Below are positions 60,613 through 64,000 of a stretch of 64,000 nt of DNA, piece after piece. The DNA comes from Clostridium sp. CAG:417 (GTDB lineage: Bacteria; Bacillota_I; Bacilli_A; RF39; UBA660). The notes under the pieces were generated by a model. It saw nothing but the letters and a program-made list of their open reading frames with translations. It searched no databases and had not been told where the DNA came from. How positions within the stretch are numbered: position 1 is the first letter of the stretch; every line of letters begins with the position of its first letter. The DNA lies in NCBI GenBank assembly GCA_000432835.1, contig FR890375.1, forward strand, positions 186,001 to 250,000. The letters are read 5' to 3'. The position numbers were made by a program, and so were the translations under genes.

Positions 60613-61484
60613 TATTGTCCTCCTACAACTTCATAAGCATCTGTTACTACAAAAAATGTTTCATTATCTATTTGCATAATACCATCTTTAAATTTAAAGT
60701 ATTCTTTGGTTGGTAGGACTGTCATCAATACATATTCTTGTTTTTCAGAATAACCGCCTTCTGCCTTGAACTCTGTAACACTGTGATGTAAATCGTTAAT
60801 AATATAGTTTTTTATTTCTTTTGGGTTTTTGGTAATGATATAGAAAGCCTTACTTTCAGATACACCTATTATTACCTTATCGGTAATGTAACTAATTATA
60901 TATAACAGTATTATTCCATACATAATTTTGTTTAAACCAAAAATTATACCACTTAAAAGAATAATTATCCCATCACTAAAGTACATGGCGTTTCCTAAAC
61001 TCATTTTAAAGTATTTTGATAGCATTTGATTAATAATATCGGTACCTCCCAATGTGTAACCTGCTTTATAAATTAGTCCTGCTCCAGCACCTTGAATTAT
61101 ACCTGCGAATATAGTAGCAAGAAGAGTTGGAATTTCACCAAGTGATATATATTGAGTCACAGGTGTGGTTAATTGAACAAAAAGGGGAAATAAAAGACTC
61201 CCGATTAGAGAATAAAAGGTTTTTTCTTTGCCTAGTAAAAAATAACTTAATACTACTAAGAGAATATCAATTACTAATATTACAACGGAAGGAGTTAAAT
61301 TAAATAAACTTTCAGTAATAATTGATAAACCGCTTATACCACCAGATACTAAATTATTAGGAAGACAAAAGATGTTAAATGATAGCGCTACTAAAAGAGC
61401 ACCAAGACATAATTCAATAAATCTTTTTATCTTTTTCTTTGAGTATATCTTTTTAATTACTTCGCTGGTAGTAGTATTTTTCAT
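60612..61484 (-). CDS. YitT-family membrane protein, first copy
   Basis: 290 aa, same length and layout as the downstream copy: YitT membrane part with LPNNLVSGGISGLSIITESL, AGYTLGGTDIINQMLSKYF and a DUF2179 tail with VLMTVLPTKEYFKFKDG. It lies one base from the prfB stop and is probably cotranscribed with it. The tandem arose by duplication, but the two have diverged clearly, suggesting a heteromeric or specialised pair. Confidence 0.9.
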   Translation of the reverse strand: MKNTTTSEVIKKIYSKKKIKRFIELCLGALLVALSFNIFCLPNNLVSGGISGLSIITESLFNLTPSVVILVIDILLVVLSYFLLGKEKTFYSLIGSLLFPLFVQLTTPVTQYISLGEIPTLLATIFAGIIQGAGAGLIYKAGYTLGGTDIINQMLSKYFKMSLGNAMYFSDGIIILLSGIIFGLNKIMYGIILLYIISYITDKVIIGVSESKAFYIITKNPKEIKNYIINDLHHSVTEFKAEGGYSEKQEYVLMTVLPTKEYFKFKDGIMQIDNETFFVVTDAYEVVGGQ

Positions 61485-61485
61485 T

Positions 61486-62584
61486 TTATTTTCCCCTTTT
61501 TAAATTACTTTCGATAAAGATATCTATATCGCCATCTAGTACTTTTGATACATTACTTGTTTCTGTATTTGTTCTATGATCTTTTACCATTGAATATGGA
61601 TGCATAACATAACTTCTAATCTGGGAACCAAATTCTATATTTGAACTTTGTCCTCTTAGATTATCTAATTCTTTTTTCTTTTTTTCTTCTTCTAATAATA
61701 ATAACTTGCTTTTTAAAACGTTCATTGCAGTTTCTTTATTTTTAATTTGACTTCTTTCATTTTGACATGTAACAACTATTTTCGTTGGTAAATGAGTAAT
61801 TCTAACTGCGGAATCTGTGGTGTTTACACCCTGTCCACCACATCCACTAGAGCGATAAACATCTATTTTTAGGTCTTTTTCATTTATGTCAATGGAAATA
61901 TTATTATCTATTTTAGGAGTTACTTCAACAGATGCAAAGGATGTATGGCGTCTATTATTTGAATCAAATGGAGAGAGTCTTACTAGCCTATGAACGCCTT
62001 TTTCATTTTTTAAATAACCATAGGCATTGTGACCTTTTACCTCAATCGAACAACTTTTTATTCCTGCCTCTTCTCCTGCTTGAACATCTAATACAACTAA
62101 TTTAAAGCCTTTTTTTTCACAGTATCTAGTATACATTCTATATAACATATCTGCCCAATCGCAAGCTTCTGTTCCACCAGCGCCACTATGAATTTCTAGA
62201 ATACAATCATTTTTATCATATGGACCATTCAAAAGAAGAAGTAATTTTAACTCTTCAGTTCTTCTTCTTAATGTTTCGAAGTCAGTATTAATTTGTTTTT
62301 CTAACTCTTCATCACTTTCCAATTCAAGAAGATTTAATAATTCAATGGTATCGTCTATATCTTTTTTTAAACTTTCTAAAGAATTAACAGTGTTTTTTAT
62401 CTCTGATGTTTCTTTGATGAATTGTTCTGCCTTCTTTTGATCTTGCCAAAAGGTCGATTCATTTATTTTAGTATCTCTTTCTTTTATTTCTTCCTTTTTC
62501 TGATCAATGTCAAAGTGACCTCCATAAATCTTTTACTTCATCATTTATCTTGGTTAATTCTCTTTTTAATTCGCTTTTTTCCAT
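61486..62584 (-). CDS. prfB: Peptide chain release factor 2, with programmed +1 frameshift
   Basis: Two frames: 24 codons from ATG at 62584 to a UGA at 62512-62510, then 341 codons in the +1 frame to 61486, total about 365 aa. The shift site is CUU-UGA-C with an internal SD-like GGAGG just upstream, the classic prfB autoregulation: low RF2 favours the shift. The second frame carries the stop-recognition SPF motif (RLSPFDSNNRRHTS) and the GGQ motif (SSGCGGQGVN). RF2 reads UGA and UAA, so UGA is a stop codon in this organism. Confidence 0.97.
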
Positions 62585-62606
62585 TTTATCCCAACTTTCT
62601 AGTATT

Positions 62607-62636
62607 ATTATATACATATTTTAAAAATATAAACAA
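62607..62636 (-). promoter_or_regulatory. Promoter of prfB-yitT
   Basis: Minus strand TTGTTT (62636-62631), 18-base spacer, TATAAT (62612-62607), 22 bases before the prfB ATG. Confidence 0.7.
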
Positions 62637-62680
62637 CATATAATTTATGTATAATTTGTATTTTACTGCATAATATATAA

Positions 62681-62750
62681 ATGAGGAAGGTTCACTAATA
62701 AGTGTGAAGATCCTCTGTATATAGATGAGCACAAGTTGTGCTCTTTTTTA
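62681..62750 (+). ncRNA. Candidate small structured RNA with its own terminator
   Basis: Two hairpins: an outer GAGGA/TCCTC stem enclosing TTCAC/GTGAA (62683-62715), and a 7-bp palindromic hairpin GAGCACA/TGTGCTC (62727-62743) followed by TTTTTTA. The terminator comes before the downstream gene's promoter, so the transcript cannot be that gene's leader. It contains no obvious ORF. The promoter is not clear. Confidence 0.45.
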
Positions 62751-62751
62751 T

Positions 62752-62780
62752 TTGACAAAAGCGAACAAAAGTGTTATAAT
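62752..62780 (+). promoter_or_regulatory. Perfect consensus promoter of the transglutaminase-like gene
   Basis: TTGACA (62752-62757), 17-base spacer, TATAAT (62775-62780), both perfect, right after the small-RNA terminator; start codon 27 bases downstream. Confidence 0.95.
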
Positions 62781-62807
62781 ACGCGTAATTAAAGGGGGAG
62801 ATAATTT

Positions 62808-64000
62808 ATGAAAATTGAATTAGAGTTAAAAAAAATGCTAGATTTTATTTATGCATGTAATGCAGATTCAAATCATGAAAAAGATTTATCAAATCAAACA
62901 TTAATGGCTGAAAATTATTTAAAAAGGTTAAAAACTATCGATAAAAATGGCTTTGATAAAATAATTAGGGATATTGAAAACAAGTTAAAACTAATTATAA
63001 GTAAAAATACTGAAAAGAATCCTAAAGATAGCAATGTCCTTATGGATCTAGTTACTGATAGTTTAACTGATTATGTAATTAATAAAGTTAAATCTAAAAG
63101 ATTAACTGACCCAAAATTAATCGCCAGATGTGTATATATTGAGTTAGCTCGTAACCTATACTATGATATTTCATATACTTTAGTTCCTCCTGAACAGAAA
63201 AAAATTATCGTTAATACTCCCATTGATGTAAAAAACGCTAAATTATTTTCATATGTTGTATGTAGCCAGTGGTCAGAGCTATATGCATATATTCTAAACT
63301 ATTTTGGAATTGAAACTAAAATAATGCAAATTGATGGGGAAGATCATAGATGGTGTGAAACAGATTTACATAATGGTGAAATAATTATTGCTGATGCAAC
63401 TGATTACATTGGAAATTCCATTGATCTTAGTAATGCTAAATCAATAAGTGAAACAACTGGATTCTACATACTACCCCAAAAATATAGTGGTTTAAAGCTA
63501 AGTCAAGTTTTTAGTTGTTATCAAACTAAAGACACTATTAAAATTGCCAAAGAAATATATGAATATAGAAGAGATAATGAAGATTTGGATATTAGCTTAG
63601 GTTATATAGACTGTGCCGGCGGGTATTTAGTAAATAAATTACTTGATGCTGATGAACTTTTTCACCAAAGATATCGCAGATTTAATGACCAAAAAGAACT
63701 ATTAAAATTTCTAGAGGCGGCAAGAAAATATTTATATAAACTAGAAATACCAAATAATATGGACGGATATGAAATCTTTGCCTACTATTATAAGTTTATA
63801 AAAGCCCTTCCAGCACAAGTTCGTGGAAACATCGTGATGCAAACCGTATATGCTGATTTATTTTCATATAAACAAAATATCTTAAAAAGAAAATACTTTA
63901 AAGCTCCATCAGATTATATTAAATACTTAGAAGAACTAGTTTATGATAGATATTATGAATACTTAAATAAAAATGAGAATATTGCTATTTTAGAACAGAT
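62808..64000 (+). CDS. Transglutaminase-like protein, N-terminal part (cut by window edge)
   Basis: The frame is open from ATG at 62808 (SD AAAGGGGGAG) to the window end (397 codons without stop). A transglutaminase/papain-like triad can be seen: Cys in FSYVVCSQWSELYAYIL (about 148), His in GEDHRWCETD and Asp in IIADATDYIG. N-terminal 100 residues are helical and charged; no signal peptide. Intracellular transglutaminase-fold proteins of this kind are uncharacterised and common in gut Bacillota, including spore- or virulence-related ones. The perfect promoter suggests high expression. Confidence 0.7.
   Translation, partial: MKIELELKKMLDFIYACNADSNHEKDLSNQTLMAENYLKRLKTIDKNGFDKIIRDIENKLKLIISKNTEKNPKDSNVLMDLVTDSLTDYVINKVKSKRLTDPKLIARCVYIELARNLYYDISYTLVPPEQKKIIVNTPIDVKNAKLFSYVVCSQWSELYAYILNYFGIETKIMQIDGEDHRWCETDLHNGEIIIADATDYIGNSIDLSNAKSISETTGFYILPQKYSGLKLSQVFSCYQTKDTIKIAKEIYEYRRDNEDLDISLGYIDCAGGYLVNKLLDADELFHQRYRRFNDQKELLKFLEAARKYLYKLEIPNNMDGYEIFAYYYKFIKALPAQVRGNIVMQTVYADLFSYKQNILKRKYFKAPSDYIKYLEELVYDRYYEYLNKNENIAILEQ

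Overview
The window comes from a very AT-rich, low-GC Gram-positive (Bacillota) chromosome. It carries the standard Firmicute S10-spc-alpha ribosomal superoperon, zinc-type S14 and L36, WhiA/YvcK, FtsEX with an M23 hydrolase, and Spo0A. Spo0A and a collagen-like surface protein point to a spore-forming or formerly spore-forming lineage. The missing rpmD (L30) and the eroded ECF module suggest a reduced lineage near Erysipelotrichia/Mollicutes-type gut Bacilli; this placement is inference. prfB is present with its UGA frameshift site, so UGA is read as stop here (code 11, not the Mycoplasma code).

Layout. 1-2.8 kb: the 5' part of a type VIIb secretion ATPase gene (essC, cut by the window edge), next to a holin/M23-endolysin lysis pair. 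2.9-6.9 kb: rplM-rpsI behind an autoregulatory-looking L13 leader, then truA and a degenerate ECF transporter module. 6.9-22 kb: an SDR gene, then the S10-spc-alpha cluster read leftwards from a promoter and structured leader near 22.0 kb to a terminator at the end of rplQ. 22-36 kb: dinB, gpmI, an AAA/DUF4143-type ATPase, a broken repeat-protein gene, spo0A with 0A boxes, a glycolytic block (tpiA, a GT4 glycosyltransferase, pgk, gap), an unknown membrane-anchored protein behind a perfect consensus promoter, and a TGS-uridine-kinase-like protein. 36-45.6 kb: clpP facing a uvrB-uvrA-(holin-like)-lgt-trxB-yvcK-whiA array.

45.6-53.2 kb is an accessory island, mostly on the plus strand. It holds two fragments of collagen-like genes at its edges, a dead cytosine methyltransferase, a complete 1.24-kb insertion sequence with 5-bp target duplication, and a run of small genes (deoxyribosyltransferase-like, PatB-type C-S lyase, GGCT-like, MFS exporter, LiaF-like pair). 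53.2-56.8 kb contains a frameshifted surface-repeat gene, an SDR, a small membrane protein, a deletion scar joining dedA and glycosyltransferase remnants, and a thioredoxin-like protein. 56.8-62.6 kb is ftsE-ftsX-M23 hydrolase and two YitT paralogues plus prfB. The window ends in a putative small structured RNA and a transglutaminase-like gene with a perfect consensus promoter.

Nothing here is an obvious complete new system. The strongest leads are the T7SS/lysis-cassette neighbourhood, the parallel loss of catalytic motifs in both ECF ATPases, the long hairpin inside the insertion sequence, the L13 leader pseudoknot, homopolymer frameshifts in surface-protein genes, and Spo0A boxes in the spo0A and ftsE promoters.
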